A stretch of DNA of 64,000 nt from Zobellia galactanivorans (GTDB lineage Bacteria > Bacteroidota > Bacteroidia > Flavobacteriales > Flavobacteriaceae), in the NCBI RefSeq assembly GCF_000973105.1, contig NC_015844.1, forward strand, positions 2,538,501-2,602,500. Direction: 5' to 3'. The notes under the pieces are model-generated. The model was not told where the DNA came from and did not search any database. It saw only the letters and a program-made list of their open reading frames with translations. Positions 16,946-26,090 of the stretch are shown here, piece by piece. Made by a program: the position numbers and the translations under genes. The number at the start of each line of letters is the position of its first letter. The first letter of the stretch is position 1.

Positions 16946-17704
16946 ATGGACGATAATAGGATCAAGAAAATTGTTCAAGAGGCTTTTGACAAGGCAAGGG
17001 AGAAATCCGTATCAAAGGCAAAATATGCCTTGGCCAAACAGATAAGTGAAGAGGTAAACCTTAGTTCCAAAACTGTTGAACGGGCTTATGATCGTTATAT
17101 CAATGGAAAAGAAAATCTCGGCCCGCAAAATCAGGAAACCATTGATGAATTATGTAGGTACATTGGATATAGAGATTATGCCGATTATGTGGATCGAAAC
17201 TACGGTTCACGGAAAAAAAGGGAGAAGAAACCCTCGATAATCGATGAAGGAAGAAAGGGGGTTTCAAAAACATGGATTTATGGGGCCATAGCGATAATCG
17301 CCATGGGAGGCCTTGTTTGGATGGCCTACACTAGCCTTATTCCCGAAATAGGAAGCTACAAAGGGGCGAACCAGTTGTGTATGACTTGGGCCGACTCCTT
17401 ATATCTTGAGGTAGATTGTAACCACATTCCGTTTTCACCACAGGGTACCAAGGTAGAACCCTTGGATCCGGTGAGGTTGGCCACTTTCAAAAAGGTAAAG
17501 GTCTCACAGTCGTACCCCTTCTTTAAAAAGGATACGGGCGAACCCTTGGTCTGGTATTTTAAGAATAAAGATGGTAGGATGGAGTATTATACGGCCCCGG
17601 GCCTGCATCCCACCAATGGGGAGACCTTGCGTAAAATCACTCCCTATATCATTCAGAAGTACGTTCCGCTACATAGTACCCGGGAAGATTCTTTTGTTCG
17701 GTAG
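16946..17704 (+). CDS. Membrane-anchored HTH-type putative regulator
   Basis: Taking the ATG at 16946 (MDDNRIKKIVQEAF) gives 252 residues; the frame is open 39 codons further upstream, but that part looks non-coding. Residues 20-55 contain a helix-turn-helix-like segment (YALAKQISEEVNLSSKTVERAYDRYI). Residues 60-90 form a small helical region (DELCRYIGYRDYADYV), and one transmembrane helix spans about 110-129. The C-terminal half (130-252) would be periplasmic. It has no catalytic motif. Such one-component membrane regulators could sense an extracytoplasmic signal. It sits at the very edge of the sulfatase locus, convergent with its last gene (24-nt gap), making it a candidate local regulator. 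Confidence 0.6.
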   Translation: MDDNRIKKIVQEAFDKAREKSVSKAKYALAKQISEEVNLSSKTVERAYDRYINGKENLGPQNQETIDELCRYIGYRDYADYVDRNYGSRKKREKKPSIIDEGRKGVSKTWIYGAIAIIAMGGLVWMAYTSLIPEIGSYKGANQLCMTWADSLYLEVDCNHIPFSPQGTKVEPLDPVRLATFKKVKVSQSYPFFKKDTGEPLVWYFKNKDGRMEYYTAPGLHPTNGETLRKITPYIIQKYVPLHSTREDSFVR

Positions 17705-17728
17705 AAAGGCCGGTGTATACCCAAAAGT

Positions 17729-19234
17729 TTAATGGGGCATGGCCCTGATAATCTTCTCCATCTCCACCTTTGATGGTCGGGGTCTTTTTCTGAAGGCATT
17801 CGATTTGCCGGTCTCGCGATCAAACTCATCGGGCGTCCTAAAATCGGGTAGGCTATCTTTTGATGTCTTTCTAATACGGTTCATTTCTGAACGTAGGGTT
17901 TTTAGGGTCTTTTGGTGATCGTGGTCTTCGGCCAGGTTTTTAAGTTCGTAAGGGTCGTTTACCACATCGTAGAGTTCCTCGCTTGGCCTCGGGCTTACAA
18001 AACAGGCCAATTGGGCTTCGTTGAGTTCGCCTTTTTTCTTTAGTTCGCGCATCGATTGAAAGGTTCCGCCCACGAAGGCATCTGCGGAAGGGGTGTTGGG
18101 CAAGTCCGTATAGAAATTGCGTATGTACTTAAATTCTTCCGTTCGTACGGCCCGTGTGTAGTCTTCGTAATCGTGCCAATGGTCCTCGGCATAGACCAAA
18201 TCCCTGATTTTTGCCTTGGGGTCTTCCAGTAGAGGGGAAAAATCCTTCCCTTCAAAACTCGGTAAGGCTTCCAATCCGGCAAGTTTTAGGAAGGTAGGGG
18301 CAATGTCTATCGCGCTCACCAACTTGGTGTTGACGGAATTAGCTTCTACTTTTTTCGGCCATTTTACGATCCATGGGGTTTTTATTCCGCTGTCATAAAG
18401 GGTCGTCTTATCACGGGGGAAGGGCCTGCCGTTATCGCTAATGAATAAGATTATGGTGTTGTCGGAAACGCCTTGCCTGTCTAGTTCGGCCACTACTTGG
18501 CCCACATAATTGTCAAGTCGGGTGATCTCGTTGTAATAATGGACAAAATCTTCACGTACTTCCTTGGTATCGGGAAAGTAGGGAGGGAGTACTACGTCTT
18601 TCAAGGCATGGGGATTCGCAATGATATCATCGTCATAAGGCCTGTGTGGGTCGACCGCGGCCAGCCATAAAAAGAAGGGGTGGTCTTGGGGCCTTTGTTT
18701 AAGCACGGGAACCCATTCCTCACAACCGCTGCCATCACCCTTCTGTTTTGTTTTTTCGCCGGTGGGCGATAGTTGAAAACCGTGGGTGCCTACGTCTTTT
18801 ACCAGGTCGAAGCGCGTTTTTATGGAATCGCCCAAATGCCATTTTCCCGCTTGTGCCGTCCAATATCCCGATTTTTTCAGCTGCTCGACAAAGGTAATCT
18901 TGCTTGTCGGTAGCGGCCAATGCAGCTGTTCCGCATCGGTATTGTGGGGGTAGAGACCGGTGATGATACTGGTTCTACTGGGGCTGCACGAACTGGTGGT
19001 CAAGAAGGCATTGTCAAAACGCATACCGTCTTTGGCCAGTTGGTCGATGTTGGGCGTCTGTATGTTGGGGTGGCCATAGGCTCCGCTATCGTCCCAGGCC
19101 ATATCATCGGCGATGATAAAAACAATGTTCGGGCGTTCTTGGGCAGGCTTTGCTTCCTCTTTTTTCTTCTCGGTACAGGAGCAGACCCATAAAAGACTTG
19201 AGATCAATAAGAGCAGTAAATGACTTTTGCGCAT
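17729..19234 (-). CDS. Sulfatase S1 family, heparan N-sulfatase-like
   Basis: The 501-residue lipoprotein (signal LLLLLISSLLWVCSC, lipobox Cys20) is a type I sulfatase. Metal ligands D43-D44 lie in IIADDMAW; the formylglycine signature C83-S-P-S-R87 is followed by TSIITG; K131 and H133 lie in GKWHLG. DPHRPYDD and SDNGRPFPR complete the site. The overall pattern (LPPYFPDTKEVREDFVHYYNEI) resembles the SGSH/S1_8-like group. It hydrolyses a sulfate ester or sulfamate on a sugar after Cys-to-formylglycine conversion by a maturase not in this window. It is the last gene of a three-sulfatase unit, 7 nt after the fusion gene. Confidence 0.93.
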   Translation of the reverse strand: MRKSHLLLLLISSLLWVCSCTEKKKEEAKPAQERPNIVFIIADDMAWDDSGAYGHPNIQTPNIDQLAKDGMRFDNAFLTTSSCSPSRTSIITGLYPHNTDAEQLHWPLPTSKITFVEQLKKSGYWTAQAGKWHLGDSIKTRFDLVKDVGTHGFQLSPTGEKTKQKGDGSGCEEWVPVLKQRPQDHPFFLWLAAVDPHRPYDDDIIANPHALKDVVLPPYFPDTKEVREDFVHYYNEITRLDNYVGQVVAELDRQGVSDNTIILFISDNGRPFPRDKTTLYDSGIKTPWIVKWPKKVEANSVNTKLVSAIDIAPTFLKLAGLEALPSFEGKDFSPLLEDPKAKIRDLVYAEDHWHDYEDYTRAVRTEEFKYIRNFYTDLPNTPSADAFVGGTFQSMRELKKKGELNEAQLACFVSPRPSEELYDVVNDPYELKNLAEDHDHQKTLKTLRSEMNRIRKTSKDSLPDFRTPDEFDRETGKSNAFRKRPRPSKVEMEKIIRAMPH

Positions 19235-19241
19235 GGTGGTT

Positions 19242-21515
19242 TTATTTAGAATAAGGTCTTAGGTTTACCCTTAACAGGGCATCGTCGGCGGTGATGAATA
19301 AGTATCTACCGTCATCACTGAATTCGCAATTGCCGGTATTTTTATCGGTTCTGATCGTTCCTAAATGCTTTCCCGAAGGGGAAATCACCAATACCCCATC
19401 GGGTCCCGCCAAGAAAATATTTCCCTTTTTGTCAATCTTCATACCATCGGGCGATTGCTTGCTAATGCTTGCATCGTGAAGGGCGGTAGCATCAAAAAAT
19501 ATCCTTTTGTTGCTTACTTTTCCATCCCCAATAATATCATAGGCCTGGATCTTCGGTTGTTCTTTAAAAGAATCGGCAACATAGAGGGTTTTATTGTCGT
19601 TAGATACCGCAATGCCGTTCGGGGCCTTTATCGAATCGTCCAAGAGCACTACTTCTTTGTCCTTTCCATAGAAATACACCCCGTTAAAACCGATGGCACT
19701 TTCACCCTTGCCCAGTCCGAAAGACGGATCGGTAAAATAGAGGTTTCCGTGAGCGTCATAATCGAGGTCATTGGGCGAATTAAAGGGTTGGCCTTTATAG
19801 CCGGTTACTATGGGGGCGAACTTTGGATGTAGTGAATCGCGTAAGCTGGTAAGCTTACTGATTCTGCGGTCGCCTACTTGGCAAATCACCAAATCACCCT
19901 GTGGGTCGAGAATGAGTCCGTTAGAACCCTTTCCCGTATTGCCGTTCGGGATTCCGGTACCTCCGGAAGGCGCCATGTAGAGACTCAATCCATCTATATC
20001 GTGCCATTGGTAAATTTTGTTTTCGGGAACATCGGAAAAAATGAGTTTTTGCTCTTTCGGAAGCCATACGGGACCTTCTGACCAATTGAAGCCTTCGGCC
20101 ACGAGTTCAATACGGGCATGTGGCGATACCAGTGAGTCGAATTCGGGGGCCAAGCGTTCGATCCATCCGTAAGCGGGATATTTTTTTAGGGAATCTAAGA
20201 CGGCATTGAATTTTTCTTTCAATCGTATTTCATCGGGAGACAACTTAGCGTCGGTCAGTTCGTCTTTTTCCAATACATCCTTCCTTGTATTGTAAAAGCG
20301 CCCATCACCGTAAAGTTTATAGTTTTCGTTTAAGACGAATTCTGCGGGGGCAAATTGTTTTTTGTCCCAGCCCGGTTTGGGGTCGTAGCTCATAAATACC
20401 CAATCTCTGCGCTGTACGGGTTCTCCTTTGAGAACGGCCAGGAAGCTTTCGCCATCGGTATGGAGGCCTTGGGGCTTTGGGGTCTGGGTCGCTTCAAGGA
20501 TGGTCGGCATAAAATCGATGGCATCGATGAATTCGTTCGATATGGTTCCTGCCTTAATGTGTCCCGGCCAGTTGGCAATAAACGGCACCTTGATACCCGC
20601 TTCGGTGGTCAGGCCTTTTCCGCCTTGTACCGTTCGGTCTCCCATTTTTGAAAAGATGCTTTGGTGGGTACCGTTATCGGAATACAACATGAGCAAGGTG
20701 TTCTCGCGAAGTCCTTTCTTCTCAAGATGGGCCACGATGTCACCAATGATCTTATCTAAGTATTCCACCATATCCTTAAAATATACGGTCTCGTCGTTCA
20801 ATCGTTTTTCGGCGTGTTTCCAATCCTTACTGTTTGGGGTGGGATTGAATGGGCCATGGGTCAATGCCATGGGGTAATACACAAAAAAGGGCTTGTCGGC
20901 CTGACGGTCAACAAAGTCATTTAAGTATTTTGAGAAAATATCAGGACCGTATTTTTCCTCGGTATCTTTTAAAAACTCACCGTTTTGATAAATGGTCGGG
21001 TTGGCAAAACGAGAGCCTTTATCTTCCGTATGGAAGGCGTGGAACATGCTGTATTCGTCAAAGCCGGCATCTTCGACCTTCATACCGATTCCTCTCCTGT
21101 GTTCGCCTCCGGGATAGCCGGGCGGGTCATAACTCTGTAGTTGCCATTTGCCCACCATACAGGTGGCGTAGCCCGCATCTTGCATGATATGACCAAAGGT
21201 TTTCTGTTTGGGGTTTAAGATCCCGAAGGCTTCCCAGTTCCGAAAGTTGTATTGCCCCGTCATAAGTTTTACACGCGTGGGGGTACAGAGGGGTTGGGCA
21301 TAGGCTTGATTGAACTGCATGCCCGTTGCCGCAAGTTTATCGATGTTGGGGGTATGGTAGGAAGTTCCACCGTAGCTGCCAATACCTTCGTAACCTAGGT
21401 CATCAACCATGATCAGAATCACGTTTGGGCGTTTGTCGGCACCGCTGTCCGCTTTTTGGGCGTAACATGAAAAGGACAGGAAGAATGGGAAAAGTAAAAA
21501 ATAAATGGTTTTCAT
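19242..21515 (-). CDS. Sulfatase fused to SMP-30/gluconolactonase-like beta-propeller
   Basis: This 757-residue secreted protein has a signal peptide (FLLFPFFLSFSCYAQ). Residues about 29-460 are a type I sulfatase: VDDLGYEG, formylglycine signature C77-T-P-T-R81, K123 in GKWQLQ and D280-N281 in YSDNGTH. Residues about 468-757 are a complete SMP-30/gluconolactonase domain. All four expected metal ligands are present with family-like spacing: E480 (SEGPVW), N582 (SPNDLDY), N633 (APNGIAV) and D690 (SPDGMKID). SMP-30 proteins hydrolyse aldonolactones with a divalent metal. The fusion suggests desulfation coupled to lactone hydrolysis or use of an oxidised sugar. Note Gln125 where most sulfatases have His, and Thr in place of Ser in the signature. 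Confidence 0.92.
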   Translation of the reverse strand: MKTIYFLLFPFFLSFSCYAQKADSGADKRPNVILIMVDDLGYEGIGSYGGTSYHTPNIDKLAATGMQFNQAYAQPLCTPTRVKLMTGQYNFRNWEAFGILNPKQKTFGHIMQDAGYATCMVGKWQLQSYDPPGYPGGEHRRGIGMKVEDAGFDEYSMFHAFHTEDKGSRFANPTIYQNGEFLKDTEEKYGPDIFSKYLNDFVDRQADKPFFVYYPMALTHGPFNPTPNSKDWKHAEKRLNDETVYFKDMVEYLDKIIGDIVAHLEKKGLRENTLLMLYSDNGTHQSIFSKMGDRTVQGGKGLTTEAGIKVPFIANWPGHIKAGTISNEFIDAIDFMPTILEATQTPKPQGLHTDGESFLAVLKGEPVQRRDWVFMSYDPKPGWDKKQFAPAEFVLNENYKLYGDGRFYNTRKDVLEKDELTDAKLSPDEIRLKEKFNAVLDSLKKYPAYGWIERLAPEFDSLVSPHARIELVAEGFNWSEGPVWLPKEQKLIFSDVPENKIYQWHDIDGLSLYMAPSGGTGIPNGNTGKGSNGLILDPQGDLVICQVGDRRISKLTSLRDSLHPKFAPIVTGYKGQPFNSPNDLDYDAHGNLYFTDPSFGLGKGESAIGFNGVYFYGKDKEVVLLDDSIKAPNGIAVSNDNKTLYVADSFKEQPKIQAYDIIGDGKVSNKRIFFDATALHDASISKQSPDGMKIDKKGNIFLAGPDGVLVISPSGKHLGTIRTDKNTGNCEFSDDGRYLFITADDALLRVNLRPYSK

Positions 21516-21554
21516 AGGGTGGCGATGGCTTGGTTATTGGTTGAAAAATAAGGC

Positions 21555-23039
21555 TTAGAAGGGGAAGAGTTCCGATTCTTCGCTGGCATTTTCCATAATC
21601 TGCTTCATTTCCGTAACTATTTCGGGGTGTTGGTCGGCCAGATTATGGGTTTCCTCGGGGTCATCGGCCAGGTTATAGAGTTCGAATGGGCCTTGCGGTT
21701 GTTTGTTGAAATTGTAGATTACTCCTTTCCAATCCCCCTTGCGAACGGCTTTACGGCCGTTTTGAATGGAAAACTCCCAATAGAGGTACTCGTGCTGCTT
21801 TTGGTCTTTTTTTCCGAGTAGGGTGGGAAGGAATGAAATACCATCACTACTTGCCGGCACATCGGTATTGGTGATTTCCGCGAGTGTTGGCATAAGGTCC
21901 CAAAATGCGGAGACGTGGTCTGAGGTGGATCCGGCTTTTATTTTATTGGGCCAAACCGCTAGAAAGGGTGAACGGATACCTCCTTCATAAAGGTCCCTTT
22001 TGATTCCTTTTAAGCCACCGCTACTGTTAAAGAATTCTGGGTCTGCACCTCCTTCGGCGTGGGGACCGTTGTCACTGGTGAACATTACGATGGTGTTGTC
22101 GGCAATACCGAGCTCATCTAATTTATCCAATATCTGTCCTACATAAACATCCATACGGTATACCATGGAGGCAAAGGCGGCATGTGGCTTGAGTTGTGGG
22201 GCATACTCTTGGGGAACGATATCCGGCCCGTAGTCGGAGGTATATAAATTCTCCGCTGTATACGGGGTTTCTTCGTATTTGTCCTTGAACTTGTCAAATA
22301 TGGAATCATTCGGTGAAATTAATTCCGCATGTGGCAGAACGAAGGGCACATAGGCAAAAAAGGGTTTTTCTTTGTTGGTCTCGATAAAGTTTAAGGTAGC
22401 GGCCTGAATTTTGTCGGGAGCATAGGTCTCTGTCTTGGTCCAATCGTTCCCTTCGAGCAAAACCTTTTCTTCGTTGTGCCATAAGTGGGTCGGGTAATAC
22501 CTGTGGGACATACGTTGGCAATTGTAGCCGTAGAATTCGTCAAAACCTTGGGCTACGGGGTCGCCTTCCGTACCGATGAATCCCAATCCCCATTTTCCGA
22601 AAGCTCCTGTAATATAGCCTGCTTTTTTCAACATCTCGGCAATGGTCACCGAATTGCCCGGTAGGGGCGTTTGCCCCTCGCCTTCCAACTCCATGTTGCC
22701 CCTTATGGGGGTGTGGCCGGTATGTTGTCCGGTCATGAGGGAAGAACGGGCCGGGGCGCAAACGGGCGCACCGCTGTAATGTTGGGTAAATTTCATCCCC
22801 CTTTGTGCCAATTCGTCTATACGGGGCGTTTCAAATTTTTCCTGGCCGTACGAACTTAAGTCGCCATAACCGAGGTCATCGGCTAGAATATAGATGATAT
22901 TCGGTTTTTGTTGGGCGTTTGCCGTGGTTGTAGTTACGGTTTTGGTTTCTTCTTTGCACGCACCTAAGCTTAGTAAAAGGGAAAAAACAAAAAGAATGGA
23001 TAGGTTGGGGACAAAACGTAATCTCATAGTGGTATTCAT
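21555..23039 (-). CDS. Sulfatase S1 family (arylsulfatase A-like)
   Basis: The 494-residue lipoprotein (lipobox SLGAC, C28) has D54-D55 in ILADDLGYGD, formylglycine signature C94-A-P-A-R98 (then SSLMTG), K149 in GKWGLG and D323-N324 in TSDNGPHAEG. The usual His of the GKWH motif is Gly here, which is frequent in arylsulfatase A-like sulfatases of Bacteroidota. It is the first gene of the 23.0-17.7 kb unit and is divergent from the beta-barrel gene across 287 nt that must hold its promoter. Substrate position is unknown. Confidence 0.92.
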   Translation of the reverse strand: MNTTMRLRFVPNLSILFVFSLLLSLGACKEETKTVTTTTANAQQKPNIIYILADDLGYGDLSSYGQEKFETPRIDELAQRGMKFTQHYSGAPVCAPARSSLMTGQHTGHTPIRGNMELEGEGQTPLPGNSVTIAEMLKKAGYITGAFGKWGLGFIGTEGDPVAQGFDEFYGYNCQRMSHRYYPTHLWHNEEKVLLEGNDWTKTETYAPDKIQAATLNFIETNKEKPFFAYVPFVLPHAELISPNDSIFDKFKDKYEETPYTAENLYTSDYGPDIVPQEYAPQLKPHAAFASMVYRMDVYVGQILDKLDELGIADNTIVMFTSDNGPHAEGGADPEFFNSSGGLKGIKRDLYEGGIRSPFLAVWPNKIKAGSTSDHVSAFWDLMPTLAEITNTDVPASSDGISFLPTLLGKKDQKQHEYLYWEFSIQNGRKAVRKGDWKGVIYNFNKQPQGPFELYNLADDPEETHNLADQHPEIVTEMKQIMENASEESELFPF

Positions 23040-23326
23040 TTAGGTTTTAAAAGGGTACGATCAATTTTTTAGGGTCGACAACTATTGGGTATAGCTATAC
23101 GATTCGTTTCATATGTTAAAGGAAAAAGATACCGAGCAATGTAGCTATTTTACCTCGTATAGGTTAGTCCCGTGATCATATGTTGCATAATTATAGCAAA
23201 TTAATCATAAGTTCTGTGGATTTTGTACTCCACAATACATTTCTTGTATTCTTATGTACAGGTGTTCAGTTCTTTCAAATTATCTTTAGCCTTGTTCATT
23301 TCGAATTATAATTCAATAAAAGTTTG

Positions 23327-26056
23327 ATGGTCAAGTTTCAATTAAAGTATGGTTTTATACTCATTCTTTTCATCCTATCGCTTACTTCAATGCAATCACA
23401 ATCTTCCGGTGCTATCTCGGGAAGGGTGCTTTCGGCGGAAAAAGAAGCCTTGGAAGCCGTTGCCGTGGTATTGCTCGGGGTAAAGGATTCCACTTATGTG
23501 GATTATACCATTACCGATGCGAATGGGGATTTCAACATAAGCGAGGTGCCCAAGGGGAATTATATCCTTAATATTTCGTCCTTGGGATACCTTTCGGTGT
23601 ATAAGGATCTGTCGTACACGGGGGAAGCCATTGCTTTGGGAGACCTCATTTTAAGGGAAGACACTTATGAGCTCGAAGGGGTGACCTTGACCGCCGTAGT
23701 GCCGGTGCAAATCAAACAAGATACCATAGCCTTTAATGCCAATTCGTTCAAGGTAGATTCCGATGATAACTTAGAGGAATTGTTGAATAAAATTCCAGGT
23801 ATGGAAATCGATTCCGACGGAAAGGTCAATGCCCAAGGCAGCGAGGTGACCAAAATTATGATCGATGGGAAGGAATTCTTCGGAGGGGATCCTTCCATCG
23901 TACTAAAGAACCTGTCCGCAGATGCCATTGCCAATGTTGAGATCATCGATCAGAAGAGCGACGAATCGGAACTCACGGGCGTGGCGGACGGAAACAAGGA
24001 GGTGGTCATCAATTTTACCTTGAAAGAGTCGCGAAAAAATAACGGCTTCGGAAAGATCTCTGCCGGAGGCGGATTGGATAATCGGTATTTTGGGAATTTG
24101 AATTACAACAAATTTACCTCTAAAACCCAGTTTTCGGTTATTGGTAAAATCAATAACATCAATATAACCGGGTCGAATATCCAAGATTTTTTAAAGAATG
24201 CCGACGGTGTTGATGGCGATGGCGACGATGAAGAAGAGCAGAACTCGGCGCAAAGGACCAAAAGCCTCAGCGGATATCTGAATACGGCCGTGGCCGGGGT
24301 GAACGTGGGGCACGAGTTCAAGGAAAAGGAATCGTTGAACGGCGATTATTTCTATAACTATTCTAAGAATGACGGTAGCTCCCTTTCTAAGCGTATCACT
24401 TTTTCGAATGCCAATAACTTTGATTATGAGGCCGAAAACGAATACATCAACACTAAGAACAACCACAACCTGAACCTCGATTATAAAAACAAGTCGAACC
24501 CTAACAACAGTCTTATCGTAAAAGGCCAGTTGATCTCAGATGAGGTCAATAGCTATTCCAACCGTAAGGGGAGGTATTTCAAGGAGGAAGGACTAAGCAC
24601 TAAAAATGACAATCTATCTACCGTTGATAGAGATAGAAAAAGAGGCAATATGGCCCTTAATTTCTATCAAAAACTGCGTAAAAAGGGGAGGAGCCTAGCG
24701 ACTGGTCTGAAAACTACCTTTAATCGGTCTACCATGAAGAACGATCAATATACTTTGATCACAAGGCAGGTCAATACCCAAAATGAATCGGTGAAGGAGC
24801 TGAATACCCTACGGGATCAGAAACTGAATACTTCGGCAATCAATTTCAATTTTAAATATACCGAGCCCCTTGGGGGAAACCATTATTTGAAGTTGGAGTC
24901 GTATATGGGGAATAAAATCGATAGGGAAAACGTCTATCAGAATAAGACGACCATTACTTCCAGTAACAAAGAAGAAATCTTACAGTACGACTACGACCAT
25001 AACGAAAACAATTATCAGACCCGCTTGGCACATAGTTATAACGTGGGGACCATCAATACCTATGCGGCCATGGAACTGCAAGACATCGTACGTTCTTTTG
25101 GCGTGGTCAATGAAGCGTCGATGACGACGGACCGCTTGTTCGTCAACCCGATAGCAACGGTTCAATATATCCCAAAAAGGGGAAGGAAGTATAGATTGAG
25201 CTATAAAAGGAACGTTCGTACGCCACGACCTACAGAAAGCTCGACGGTGGTCAACGACCTAAATCCTTTTTCCATTAGAAAGGGAAACCCCGACCTGGTT
25301 GCCGAAAAGATAGATGCCCTTACCGTATCGGCCATTGTTCATGACTTTAGGTCGTCTTTGAGTTTTAATACACGGTTACAGTACCAATACACCAAAGATG
25401 CCATTATAAAAAGTGTTGATGTGGATGAAGACTACGTTAGAACCCTCAGCTACCAAAACAACGGCATCAAACGTCGGCTTAATACTTCCTTGGGCTTTAG
25501 CCAAAAACTAAAAGGTCTGGGACTACGATATTCCATCCGTAACCGTAACTTTTTCAATACGAACAATGCGATTATCAATTTTCAGCTTAATGAGGTGACT
25601 TCCCGAGATTTTCTGGTAAGTGCAACCCTAGAGAACAATAACAAAAGTATGGTGGACCTTAAGGCGGGGGCTACCTATAGCGTTAACAACACCTCTTTTT
25701 CCATAGAACACGATTTGGACCGGAAGTATACCAAGCAGCAGTATTTTTCAATGCTCGATTGCGATTTGGGCGAAAAGGTGAATTTCAATACCCAATTCGA
25801 TTATTTTATTTATACCGATAATGCCTTTGCCTCAAACGAAAATATCCCCCTGTGGAATGCCACGGTGTCGTATGCCTTTACAAAACAGAAAAACCATGTT
25901 TTAAAACTGTTGTTCATTGACCTGCTCGATAAAAATATAGATATCTACAGGCGGAGTACGACCAACTACTTTGAGGAAACGACATCTGAAAGTTTGGGCC
26001 GTTACTTTATAGTGAGTTATATGCACAAGTTGAACAACCGGCCACGAAAGGGATAA
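23327..26056 (+). CDS. TonB-receptor-like outer membrane beta-barrel protein (OMP_b-brl_3 type)
   Basis: I place the start at ATG 23327 (a TTG one codon upstream is less likely), giving 909 residues. The signal peptide ends near residue 26 (LILFILSLTSMQSQ). A carboxypeptidase-regulatory-like beta-sandwich (about 28-110: ISGRVLSAEKEALEAV, ILNISSLGYLSVYKD) is followed by a plug-like region (about 120-230; IPGMEIDSDGKVNAQG, KIMIDGKEFFGGDP) and a large beta-barrel. This family resembles TonB-dependent receptors but differs from SusC and has no SusD partner. It is the only plus-strand gene within the locus, between two sulfatase blocks. It could import a small product or be an unrelated insertion. 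Confidence 0.82.
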   Translation: MVKFQLKYGFILILFILSLTSMQSQSSGAISGRVLSAEKEALEAVAVVLLGVKDSTYVDYTITDANGDFNISEVPKGNYILNISSLGYLSVYKDLSYTGEAIALGDLILREDTYELEGVTLTAVVPVQIKQDTIAFNANSFKVDSDDNLEELLNKIPGMEIDSDGKVNAQGSEVTKIMIDGKEFFGGDPSIVLKNLSADAIANVEIIDQKSDESELTGVADGNKEVVINFTLKESRKNNGFGKISAGGGLDNRYFGNLNYNKFTSKTQFSVIGKINNINITGSNIQDFLKNADGVDGDGDDEEEQNSAQRTKSLSGYLNTAVAGVNVGHEFKEKESLNGDYFYNYSKNDGSSLSKRITFSNANNFDYEAENEYINTKNNHNLNLDYKNKSNPNNSLIVKGQLISDEVNSYSNRKGRYFKEEGLSTKNDNLSTVDRDRKRGNMALNFYQKLRKKGRSLATGLKTTFNRSTMKNDQYTLITRQVNTQNESVKELNTLRDQKLNTSAINFNFKYTEPLGGNHYLKLESYMGNKIDRENVYQNKTTITSSNKEEILQYDYDHNENNYQTRLAHSYNVGTINTYAAMELQDIVRSFGVVNEASMTTDRLFVNPIATVQYIPKRGRKYRLSYKRNVRTPRPTESSTVVNDLNPFSIRKGNPDLVAEKIDALTVSAIVHDFRSSLSFNTRLQYQYTKDAIIKSVDVDEDYVRTLSYQNNGIKRRLNTSLGFSQKLKGLGLRYSIRNRNFFNTNNAIINFQLNEVTSRDFLVSATLENNNKSMVDLKAGATYSVNNTSFSIEHDLDRKYTKQQYFSMLDCDLGEKVNFNTQFDYFIYTDNAFASNENIPLWNATVSYAFTKQKNHVLKLLFIDLLDKNIDIYRRSTTNYFEETTSESLGRYFIVSYMHKLNNRPRKG

Positions 26057-26090
26057 AGGAACAAAAATGAATTCAGTATGCTCTAGATTC

